Shown: positions 1-4,997 of the stretch, piece by piece
Layout: each line of letters opens with the position of its first letter
Position numbering within the stretch: position 1 is the stretch's first letter
Assembly (NCBI GenBank): GCA_947307375.1
Contig: CAMZIX010000095.1
Coordinates: 1-5,051, forward strand
Direction of reading: 5' to 3'
DNA from: an uncultured Clostridia bacterium
GTDB lineage: Bacteria > Bacillota_A > Clostridia > Oscillospirales > Oscillospiraceae
DNA: 5,051 bases
The notes under the pieces: model-generated
Seen by the model: the letters and a program-made list of their open reading frames with translations, nothing else
Told to the model about the DNA's origin: nothing
The model's database searches: none
Program-made: the position numbers and the translations under genes

Positions 1-452
1 TCGATGGCGGTGTTGCAGGCGGTGTCAAAGCCGATGGTGTAGTTGGTGCAGCCGACGTCGTTGTCGATCGTGGCGGGCACGCCGACCACGGGAACACCCA
101 GGCGCGACAGCTCCAGCGCGCCGCGGAAGGTGCCGTCGCCGCCGATGGCGACGATGCCGTCCAGCCCCAGCATTTTACAGGTGGTGACCGCCTTCTGACG
201 GCCTTCCTCGGTCATGAACTCCTTGCTGCGCGCGGTGTAGAGGATGGTGCCGCCGCGGGAGAGGATGTGGCCGACGCTCTCACTGGTGAGTTTGATGAAG
301 TCGCTGTTGATCAGCCCCTGCCAGCCTCTGCGGATGCCGATGCATTCGATGCCGTAGAAGGCCGCCGTGCGGACCACGGCGCGGACGGCCGCATTCATGC
401 CGGGCGCGTCGCCGCCGCTGGTCAGAACGCCGATTCTTTTGATTGTACTCAT
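1..452 (-). CDS. pfkA: ATP-dependent 6-phosphofructokinase, N-terminal part (cut by window edge)
   Basis: Phosphorylates fructose 6-phosphate to fructose 1,6-bisphosphate with ATP, the committed step of glycolysis, in the cytoplasm. Only the first 150 codons are present; the family is usually about 320-360 aa, so the C-terminal half lies left of position 1. The translation starts MSTIKRIGVLTSGGDAPGMN, with the nucleotide-binding loop GGDAPG at residues 13-18. SRGGT and the arginine of TARSKEF follow at 65-79, then GGDGT at 104-108 and PATIDND at 126-132, with catalytic Asp130 and neighbours Thr128 and Asp132. Gly at 107 (GGDG, not GGDD) and the absence of Lys before TIDND are the signature of ATP-using rather than pyrophosphate-using enzymes. 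The start is fixed by an AGAGGAGG Shine-Dalgarno (460-467) 7 nt upstream. The gene follows the helix-turn-helix gene on the same strand with an 80-nt gap that holds its own promoter. Read-through from the regulator is possible because I see no terminator between them. Confidence 0.96.
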   Translation of the reverse strand, partial: MSTIKRIGVLTSGGDAPGMNAAVRAVVRTAAFYGIECIGIRRGWQGLINSDFIKLTSESVGHILSRGGTILYTARSKEFMTEEGRQKAVTTCKMLGLDGIVAIGGDGTFRGALELSRLGVPVVGVPATIDNDVGCTNYTIGFDTACNTAI

Positions 453-497
453 GATTCAGCCTCCTCTTTGTATGTCGGTGTTCGCCGTTTTTTATTT

Positions 498-526
498 ATT
501 GTATCACGCCTGCGCGCGCATGAAAA
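498..526 (-). promoter_or_regulatory. Probable sigma-A promoter of pfkA, extended -10
   Basis: Read on the minus strand: -35 TTTTCA (521-526, 4/6 match), a 17-bp spacer, and -10 TACAAT (498-503, 5/6 match). TG one base before the -10 gives the extended form TGATACAAT. It lies between the stop of the upstream regulator (533) and the pfkA start (452). The leader would be about 40 nt, with an A/T-rich stretch just after the -10. This supports pfkA being transcribed on its own, whether or not it is also read through from upstream. Confidence 0.7.
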
Positions 527-532
527 GACAAA

Positions 533-1021
533 TTATTCGTCTCCGTCGATTTTTCCGCTCTGCCTTGCGTGCTCCAGCCAGAGCCGCATCGCTCGGACGG
601 CGCGGTCCAGGGCCTCGAGCTTGTCCAGGATGCGGTCAAAGTCCTCCCGTTCCGCCTCGCTGACGCGGCCGTCGACGGAGATGCCGATCAGGCGGTTTTT
701 CTCCTCCTCCATCGCGTGGAGCGCGGCCAGGGTCTCCACCGTGACCTCCGCCAGGTTCTTGAGCCGCACCTCCTGCTCGTACTTCATGCCGATCGGGCAC
801 TCGTGCGTGCAGAAATAGTTGCTCAGCTCCGGGTTCCGGTAGCAGCTCTCCATGGCCAGCACCTCGTCCGGATGCGGCGCGGACCGGCCGCTCTCGATCT
901 TCTCGATCCGCTCGGGGCTGAGGAAGACCAGCGCCTCCGAAGCGGCCTCCCGTGTGAAGCCGAGCTTCTCCCGGCTGAGCTGATAGACGTTCTTGTTTTC
1001 TCTTGTCGAGCGCTTTCCCAT
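533..1021 (-). CDS. XRE-like helix-turn-helix transcriptional regulator with Cys-x3-Cys motif
   Basis: Probable 162-aa DNA-binding protein. Residues about 11-60 resemble a Cro/C1-type helix-turn-helix: TREAASEALVFL (23-34), then SPERIEKIESGR (35-46) as the recognition-helix region, then PDEVLAMESCY. A segment with Cys60, Cys71, His73 and Cys75 (NYFCTHECPIG) follows. The remainder (about 80-155) is rich in Glu, Lys and Leu and probably helical or coiled coil. The ATG at 1021 is chosen because GGGAGG sits 5 nt upstream. A further in-frame ATG at 1063 lies inside the promoter and has no ribosome binding site. The gene diverges from the flotillin operon across about 190 bp that contain an inverted repeat, the usual layout of a regulator controlling its neighbour and itself; this role is inferred. 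It precedes pfkA on the same strand, so pfkA may also be connected. I do not recognise a named orthologue, and no effector domain is identifiable. Confidence 0.8.
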   Translation of the reverse strand: MGKRSTRENKNVYQLSREKLGFTREAASEALVFLSPERIEKIESGRSAPHPDEVLAMESCYRNPELSNYFCTHECPIGMKYEQEVRLKNLAEVTVETLAALHAMEEEKNRLIGISVDGRVSEAEREDFDRILDKLEALDRAVRAMRLWLEHARQSGKIDGDE

Positions 1022-1054
1022 GGCGGCCTCCCAGGACGAAGATTGGATGACAAC

Positions 1055-1083
1055 AGTATACACGATAATTTGCCGTTTTGGAA
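1055..1083 (-). promoter_or_regulatory. Probable promoter of the helix-turn-helix gene
   Basis: On the minus strand: -35 TTCCAA (1078-1083, 3/6 match), a 17-bp spacer, and -10 TATACT (1055-1060, 5/6 match). Transcription would begin near 1048, giving a leader of about 27 nt that just holds the GGGAGG ribosome binding site. The left half-site of the inverted repeat (CGATAATT, 1063-1070) lies inside the spacer, so a bound protein would block polymerase here. The weak -35 is the main doubt. Confidence 0.5.
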
Positions 1084-1092
1084 GAATTATCG
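1063..1092. repeat. Inverted repeat, likely operator of the divergent control region
   Basis: CGATAATT (1063-1070) and AATTATCG (1085-1092) form a perfect 8-bp dyad with a 14-nt gap, so the half-site centres are 22 bp apart, about two helical turns. The symmetry continues imperfectly outward: TATAC lies one base outside the left arm and its complement GTATA two bases outside the right arm. Perfect A/T-rich symmetry in otherwise GC-rich DNA, between divergent genes and beside an XRE-type regulator, suggests an operator for that regulator. The spacing could suit two dimers or a tetramer. Binding is inferred. Confidence 0.6.
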
Positions 1093-1106
1093 GCGTATAT
1101 TATGCT
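1078..1106 (+). promoter_or_regulatory. Possible promoter of the flotillin operon
   Basis: On the plus strand: -35 TTGGAA (1078-1083, 4/6 match), a 17-bp spacer, and -10 TATGCT (1101-1106, 4/6 match). The -35 hexamer is the same six base pairs that serve the opposing promoter. The right half-site AATTATCG lies within the spacer. An alternative -10, TATTAT (1098-1103), matches better but has no acceptable -35 at 16-18 bp. The predicted start near 1113 gives a leader of roughly 95 nt. The modest match suggests weak or regulated expression. Confidence 0.4.
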
Positions 1107-1143
1107 CCGGCCGTCATGGAAAAAGAGCAGGGGAGGCCGTATC

Positions 1144-1194
1144 ATGGAAGCACAGGGGAACAAAGGCCGTCCAACAGGGGACGGCGAAGATTGA
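1144..1194 (+). CDS. Possible 16-aa leader peptide ORF upstream of flotillin
   Basis: An ATG with a strong Shine-Dalgarno GGGGAGG (1130-1136) at 7-nt spacing opens a short frame encoding MEAQGNKGRPTGDGED and then TGA. The stop at 1192-1194 abuts the flotillin Shine-Dalgarno (AAAGGAGG, 1196-1203), 14 nt before the flotillin ATG and in a different frame. The peptide is hydrophilic, Gly- and acid-rich, with no recognisable motif. A ribosome finishing here would cover the flotillin ribosome binding site, so translational coupling or leader control is plausible. It could also be a chance frame; the near-ideal ribosome binding site is the only positive evidence. Confidence 0.35.
   Translation: MEAQGNKGRPTGDGED
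1166..1185 (+). promoter_or_regulatory. Stem-loop in the flotillin leader
   Basis: GCCGTCC (1166-1172) pairs perfectly with GGACGGC (1179-1185) around the 6-nt loop AACAGG. It lies within the leader mini-ORF and ends 10 nt before the flotillin Shine-Dalgarno. No T-tract follows, so it is not an intrinsic terminator. It could affect ribosome access or mRNA stability, and a ribosome translating the mini-ORF would melt it. Function is inferred from position only. Confidence 0.4.
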
Positions 1195-1208
1195 GAAAGG
1201 AGGTTCCC

Positions 1209-2726
1209 ATGGAATCCAGCACCTACATCCTGCTCGCCGCGGCGGCTGCCGCCTTGCTTGCCATCCTCATCAGCGGCTATGTCAAGGCTCCGCCCGACAA
1301 GGCCTACATCATCTCCGGCATCAAAAAGACGCCGAAGATCCTGATCGGCCGCGCCGGCATCAAGCTGCCCTTCTTCGAGAGAAAGGACACGCTGGTGCTC
1401 AAGCAGATCAGCATCGACATCAAGACCAACGGCTATGTCCCGACGCAGGACTTCATCGGCGTGGACATCGACGCCGTCGCGAAGGTCCGGCTGAAGACCG
1501 ACCCCGAGGGCATCAAGATCGCGATGAAGAACTTCCTGAACCTCAGCGAGGATCGGATCGCCGTCGCGCTGACCGATTCCCTGCAGGGCAACATGCGTGA
1601 GATCATCGGGACGGTCAAGCTCAAGGAGCTCAACACCGACCGCAAGAAGTTCGGCGACGAGGTCCAGGCCAAGGCGCAGACCGACATGAACGCCCTCGGC
1701 GTGGAGATCATCTCCTGCAACATCCAGAAGATCGAGGACGAGAAAGGCCTGATCGTGGCCCTCGGCCAGGACAACATGAGCCAGATCCAGAAGGACGCGT
1801 CCATCGCCAAGGCCCAGGCCGAGCGCGACGTCGCCATCGCCGAGGCCGAGGCCAAGCGCATGGCCAACGAGGCCCAGGTCGCCGCCGAGACGGAGATCGC
1901 CTCCCGCCGCAACGAGCTGCGCATCCGCCAGGCCGAGCTCAAGCGCGAAAGCGACGTGAAGCAGGCCGAGGCCGACGCCGCCTACGAGATCCAGCAGCAG
2001 GAGCAGCGCAAGACCATCGAGGTCACGACCGCCAACGCCAACATCGCCAAACAGGAGCGCGAGATCGAGCTGCGCCGCAAGGACGTCGAGGTCACCGAGC
2101 AGACGCTCGAGGCCGAGATCAAGAAAAAGGCCGAGGCCGAGAAGTTCGCCCGCCAGCAGAAGGCGGAGGCCGAGCTCTTCGAGCGCCAGCGCAAAGCCGA
2201 GGCCGAGAAGTTCGAGCGCGAAAAGGCCGCCGAGGCCAGGCGCGTCCAGGCCGAAGCCGAGCTCTTCGCCCGCAAGACCCAGGCGGAGGCCGAGCTCTTT
2301 GCCAAAACGCAGGAGGCCGAGGGCATCCGCGCCGTCGGCGAGGCCGAAGCCAGAGCCATCGAGGCCCGGGGCATCGCCGAGGCCGAGGCGCTGGAGAAGA
2401 AGGCGGAGGCCATGAAAAAGTACGGTCAGGCGGCCATGATCGAAATGATCGTCAACGCCCTGCCCGAGATGGCGGCGGCGATCGCCAAGCCTCTCGAGAG
2501 CATCGACAAGGTCACCATCATCGACGGCGGCAGCGGCGAGCCCGGCGTGAACAGCGTCGGCGGCTATGTGCCCTCGGTGCTCGCCCGGACCATCGAGACC
2601 ATGAAGGAGGTCACCGGCCTGGATCTGGTCGACGTCATGCGGGCCGAGACCTACGACGCGAAGGTCAACCGCAACGTTACCGTCAGCGGACTCGACGCCG
2701 AGACGGTCAAAAACATCGTCGAGTAA
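1209..2726 (+). CDS. floT: Flotillin-like SPFH/PHB domain membrane scaffold protein (FloT type)
   Basis: Complete 505-aa protein, close to Bacillus FloT (about 509 aa). Flotillins oligomerise on the inner face of the cytoplasmic membrane and organise membrane microdomains and fluidity. Residues about 4-23 (TYILLAAAAAALLAILISGY) are a single hydrophobic anchor. The SPFH domain follows (about 24-190), opening with APPDKAYIISG and including REIIGTVKLKELNTDRKKF. A long Ala/Glu/Lys/Arg coiled coil (about 195-400) contains 11-residue repeats. The C-terminal flotillin region starts with KKYGQAAMIEMIVNALPE (404 onward), followed by IDKVTIIDGGSGE, both closely matching FloT. The ATG at 1209 is chosen because AAAGGAGG lies 5 nt upstream and the anchor then begins at once. 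An in-frame ATG at 1116 has no ribosome binding site and would add 31 highly charged residues before the anchor. It is followed by a DUF4177-like gene in an apparent operon. The symbol reflects family resemblance; orthology is not proven. Confidence 0.93.
   Translation: MESSTYILLAAAAAALLAILISGYVKAPPDKAYIISGIKKTPKILIGRAGIKLPFFERKDTLVLKQISIDIKTNGYVPTQDFIGVDIDAVAKVRLKTDPEGIKIAMKNFLNLSEDRIAVALTDSLQGNMREIIGTVKLKELNTDRKKFGDEVQAKAQTDMNALGVEIISCNIQKIEDEKGLIVALGQDNMSQIQKDASIAKAQAERDVAIAEAEAKRMANEAQVAAETEIASRRNELRIRQAELKRESDVKQAEADAAYEIQQQEQRKTIEVTTANANIAKQEREIELRRKDVEVTEQTLEAEIKKKAEAEKFARQQKAEAELFERQRKAEAEKFEREKAAEARRVQAEAELFARKTQAEAELFAKTQEAEGIRAVGEAEARAIEARGIAEAEALEKKAEAMKKYGQAAMIEMIVNALPEMAAAIAKPLESIDKVTIIDGGSGEPGVNSVGGYVPSVLARTIETMKEVTGLDLVDVMRAETYDAKVNRNVTVSGLDAETVKNIVE
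2127..2312 (+). repeat. 11-residue (33-bp) repeats in the flotillin coiled coil
   Basis: Five imperfect copies of the unit K/Q-AEAE-K/L-F-x-R/K-x-x start at codons 2127, 2160, 2193, 2247 and 2280 (residues 307, 318, 329, 347 and 358). The third and fourth units are separated by a 7-residue insert containing AAEARRV. A degenerate continuation (EAEGIRAVGEAEARAIEARG) follows. The 11-residue period fits a hendecad coiled coil with Phe/Leu at fixed positions. At DNA level the units share GCCGAGGCCGAG and CTCTTC or AAGTTC blocks, so slippage between copies is plausible. These repeats also create long open frames on the opposite strand that are not genes. Confidence 0.8.
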
Positions 2727-2740
2727 GAAAGGAAACAACC

Positions 2741-2890
2741 GTGAAAGAGTATAAAGTGATCAAGTGCAGCCAGCCCAAGGCCGAGTGCATCATGAACGAC
2801 ATGGCCGAGCGCGGCTGGAGGGTCGTCAGCGTGACCTATTGGGCCTACTGGTGGATCCATCTGCTGATCACCTTCGAGCGGGACAGATAA
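2741..2890 (+). CDS. DUF4177-like small protein, flotillin operon partner
   Basis: 49-aa protein starting at GTG, with AAAGGA (2728-2733) 7 nt upstream and its start 14 nt after the flotillin stop, so almost certainly co-transcribed. The pattern (M)KEYKVIK...NDMAERGWRVVSVT...LLITFERDR has the layout of DUF4177: a first beta strand, a helix ending in the characteristic GWRVVS, and a last strand ending in hydrophobic-TFER. Between the last two elements sits an aromatic run, YWAYWWIHLL (33-42), which could lie against or in the membrane or form a protein interface. No signal peptide is present. Two Cys (9 and 16) are present without a clear motif. The function of the domain is unknown to me. Position suggests a role tied to flotillin, but this is inference. 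The gene ends just before a strong terminator. Confidence 0.85.
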   Translation: MKEYKVIKCSQPKAECIMNDMAERGWRVVSVTYWAYWWIHLLITFERDR

Positions 2891-2904
2891 GCCCCCGGAC
2901 GCAG

Positions 2905-2940
2905 CAGGAGCCGCACCCCCGTGCGGCTCCTGTTTTCTTT
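2905..2940 (+). terminator. Intrinsic terminator of the flotillin operon
   Basis: CAGGAGCCGCAC (2905-2916) and GTGCGGCTCCTG (2921-2932) form a perfect 12-bp GC-rich stem with a CCCC loop, followed by TTTTCTTT (2933-2940). It lies 14 nt after the stop of the small DUF4177-like gene and isolates the operon from the GH13 gene downstream. Confidence 0.95.
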
Positions 2941-2961
2941 CCCGCGGCCGCATTTCTCCTG

Positions 2962-2990
2962 TCGACAAGCGGGGCGATTTATGTTATATT
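2962..2990 (+). promoter_or_regulatory. Strong sigma-A-type promoter of the amylosucrase-like gene
   Basis: -35 TCGACA (2962-2967, 5/6 match), a 17-bp spacer, and -10 TATATT (2985-2990, 5/6 match), with TG one base upstream (TGTTATATT, extended -10). Transcription should start near 2997, leaving a leader of about 49 nt with GGGAGG (3032-3037) at 8 nt from the ATG. The -35 lies inside the 8-bp palindrome TGTCGACA (2960-2967). A short CGACC/GGTCG stem-loop (3007-3021) sits early in the leader. Confidence 0.78.
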
Positions 2991-3045
2991 TTTACTGATC
3001 GAAAAACGACCTGCGGGGTCGACAGAGAAACGGGAGGATCAGGCA

Positions 3046-4908
3046 ATGGCGCAGATGGATGGCAGCAAGGGTTTCCGCACCCGCTTTGCACGGCACGAGA
3101 CGGAGCTCCGTCAGCTCTTTTTCAAGCTCTATCACAACGACGAACAGGCCTGGTCCTATTTTGCCGGCATGCTCCGCCGCATGTGGGATGCGCGCGGGGA
3201 GCAGCTGCGCGCGCTGGATGCCGCCCGGGAGAGCGATCCCTCCTGGTACAAGGGGCACGAGCTGGTGGGCATGCTGATGTACGTCGGTCCCTTTGCCAAA
3301 ACGCTGAACGGTGTGCGGGAAAAGCTCGATTACATCGAGGACTGCGGCGTCAACTACCTGCATCTGATGCCCCTGCTGGAGAGCCCCGCGGGCCGCAGCG
3401 ACGGCGGCTACGCCGTGTCCGACTTCCGAAAGGTGCAGCCGGAGCTCGGCACGATGGAGGACCTGTCGGCGCTGGCGGACGAGTGCCACCGGCGCGGCAT
3501 CTCCCTGTGTCTCGACTTCGTGATGAACCACACCAGCGAGGACCACGCCTGGGCGAAGGCCGCCCGCGCCGGCGACCGCGCCATGCAGGAGCGCTACTTC
3601 TTCTTCGACGACTGGGAGCTTCCCTATCAATATGAGATCCACGTGCCGCAGGTCTTCCCGACCACAGCGCCGGGCAATTTCAGCTGGTGCGAAGAGGCCG
3701 GCAAGGTCGTCATGACCACCTTCTACCCCTATCAGTGGGATCTGAACTACGCCAATCCGGCGGTGTTCAACGACATGACGGAAAACATGCTCTACCTCTG
3801 CAACCGGGGCGTGGACATCATCCGCCTGGACGCCGTGCCCTACATCTGGAAGGAGCTCGGCACGAACTGCCGCAACCTCCCGCAGGTGCACGATCTGGTG
3901 CGCATGATGCGCATCGTCTGCGAGATCGTCTGCCCGGGAACGCTGCTGCTGGGCGAGGTCGTGATGGAGCCAAGCAAGGTCGTGCCCTATTTCGGCACGG
4001 TGGACAAGCCGGAGTGCCATCTGCTCTATAACGTCACCACGATGGCTAGCACCTGGCACACCGTGGCCACGAAGGACGTGCACCTGCTGCGCCACCAGCT
4101 GGGCCAGGTCTTCGCGCTGCCGAAGGAATACGGCTTCCTCAACTATCTGCGCTGCCACGACGACGTCGGCTGGGGACTGGATTACGCATACCTCAACCGT
4201 TTCGGCATGGAAGAGGTGCCCCACAAGAAGTTCCTCAACGACTACCTGACCGGGAGATGGTCCGGCAGTCCCCCCCGCGGCGAGCTCTACAACGACGATC
4301 CGCGCCTCGGCGACGCGCGGCTCTGCGGCACGACGGCCTCGCTCTGCGGCGTGGAGTCCGCGCGCAGAGAAGGCAACGGCTACAAGCTCGACTGGGCGCT
4401 GCGCCTGGATCTGACGCTGCATGCCTATATGTTCACGCTCAGCGGCATCCCGGTGCTCTACAGCGGCGACGAGATCGCCCGGGAGAACGACTACGGCTAT
4501 CACGGCGACCCGCTCAAGGCCGCCGACAGCCGCTATCTGCACCGCGGCGACATGGACTGGGAGGCCGCCGAAAAGCGGCATGACCCGGACACGCCGGAGG
4601 GGAGGATCTTCACCGGCATCCGGCGGCTGGAGGAGCTGCGCGCCGACCATCGTGTTTTCGACGGCATGGCGGACGTCTGGATCCTGGACGTCCGGGACGA
4701 CAGCGTGCTCGGCGTCGGCCGCTATTACCAGGGCGAAAAGCTGCTGGGGCTCTTTAACTTCAGCGAGTGGGAAAAGACCGTCTCCGTCAACGAGCTCGGC
4801 GAATATACCGATCTGCTGAGCGGGGAAGCGGCCGACAAGTTCCGGATCACGCTGCCCTCCGGCGGCTTCCGCTGGCTGCTCTGCGACTTTGAAAAGAAAC
4901 AGGCGTGA
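3046..4908 (+). CDS. Amylosucrase-like GH13 sucrose-active glucosyltransferase/hydrolase
   Basis: Complete 620-aa cytoplasmic enzyme with no signal peptide, close to Neisseria polysaccharea amylosucrase (about 630 aa). That family splits sucrose and either builds alpha-1,4-glucan from the glucose, hydrolyses it, or forms sucrose isomers. The N-terminal helical domain (about 8-85, FFKLYHNDEQAWSYF...DPSWYKG) is typical of amylosucrase. The GH13 barrel then carries LHLMPLLESP and RSDGGYAVS (Asp119), DFVMNHTS (Asp157, His162), DIIRLDAV (nucleophile Asp262), LLGEVV (acid/base Glu304) and RCHDDVGW (His371, Asp372). ADSRYLHRG supplies Arg496, the salt-bridge partner of Asp119 that shapes the sucrose pocket. 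A C-terminal beta domain ends at FRWLLCDFEK. By alignment to the Neisseria enzyme from memory, Arg226, Ala289, Phe290 and Val331 correspond to Pro201, Pro265, Tyr266 and Met307 here, so product choice cannot be assigned. Start: GGGAGG lies 8 nt before the ATG; the Met at codon 4 is too far from it. Monocistronic. Sucrose hydrolase is the main alternative. Confidence 0.88.
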   Translation: MAQMDGSKGFRTRFARHETELRQLFFKLYHNDEQAWSYFAGMLRRMWDARGEQLRALDAARESDPSWYKGHELVGMLMYVGPFAKTLNGVREKLDYIEDCGVNYLHLMPLLESPAGRSDGGYAVSDFRKVQPELGTMEDLSALADECHRRGISLCLDFVMNHTSEDHAWAKAARAGDRAMQERYFFFDDWELPYQYEIHVPQVFPTTAPGNFSWCEEAGKVVMTTFYPYQWDLNYANPAVFNDMTENMLYLCNRGVDIIRLDAVPYIWKELGTNCRNLPQVHDLVRMMRIVCEIVCPGTLLLGEVVMEPSKVVPYFGTVDKPECHLLYNVTTMASTWHTVATKDVHLLRHQLGQVFALPKEYGFLNYLRCHDDVGWGLDYAYLNRFGMEEVPHKKFLNDYLTGRWSGSPPRGELYNDDPRLGDARLCGTTASLCGVESARREGNGYKLDWALRLDLTLHAYMFTLSGIPVLYSGDEIARENDYGYHGDPLKAADSRYLHRGDMDWEAAEKRHDPDTPEGRIFTGIRRLEELRADHRVFDGMADVWILDVRDDSVLGVGRYYQGEKLLGLFNFSEWEKTVSVNELGEYTDLLSGEAADKFRITLPSGGFRWLLCDFEKKQA

Positions 4909-4937
4909 ATCAAAAAGCGATAAAAAAACAAAACGGA

Positions 4938-4958
4938 TCTGTTTGCGCAGCAAACGGG
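4938..4958. other. Stem-loop between the amylosucrase-like gene and the terminator
   Basis: GTTTGC (4941-4946) pairs with GCAAAC (4950-4955) around a GCA loop, extended by one C-G and two G-T pairs. On the plus strand no T-tract follows. On the minus strand the hairpin is followed a few bases later by a T-rich run (complement of 4922-4933), so it could act as a second, weaker stop for transcripts leaving the tRNA gene. The role is uncertain. Confidence 0.4.
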
Positions 4959-4962
4959 ATAC

Positions 4963-4997
4963 AAAAAAACGACGTGTTGAAACACGTCGTTTTTTAT
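4963..4997. terminator. Bidirectional intrinsic terminator
   Basis: ACGACGTGT (4969-4977) pairs perfectly with ACACGTCGT (4982-4990) around a TGAA loop. It is flanked by a run of A on the left (4963-4968) and T on the right (4991-4995). It therefore gives a stem plus U-tract on both strands: it ends the amylosucrase-like transcript on the plus strand and the tRNA-Val transcript on the minus strand, whose CCA end is directly next to it. Confidence 0.93.

Noticed and set aside
1022..1063. Upstream in-frame start of the helix-turn-helix protein at 1063
   Set aside because: It lies within the predicted promoter and dyad and has no ribosome binding site; the ATG at 1021 has GGGAGG 5 nt upstream.
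1116..1208. Upstream in-frame ATG giving a longer flotillin N-terminus
   Set aside because: There is no Shine-Dalgarno before 1116. The extension is highly charged and would precede the membrane anchor, and the ATG at 1209 has a strong ribosome binding site.
636..2738. Very long open frame (700 codons) on the minus strand opposite flotillin and running into the regulator
   Set aside because: It is antisense to the Ala/Glu-rich repeats, whose GCC/GAG codons avoid stops in the reverse frames. Its product is low-complexity Leu/Gly/Asp, and it overlaps two well-supported genes.
2764..3045. N-terminal extension of the GH13 frame back through the DUF4177-like gene
   Set aside because: The frame crosses a strong terminator and the promoter. 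The family N-terminal helical domain begins right after the start at 3046, which has its own ribosome binding site.
4963..4997. Short inverted repeat next to a tRNA gene as a possible integration (att) site
   Set aside because: It is fully explained as a bidirectional terminator; no integrase gene or duplicated tRNA end is present in the window.
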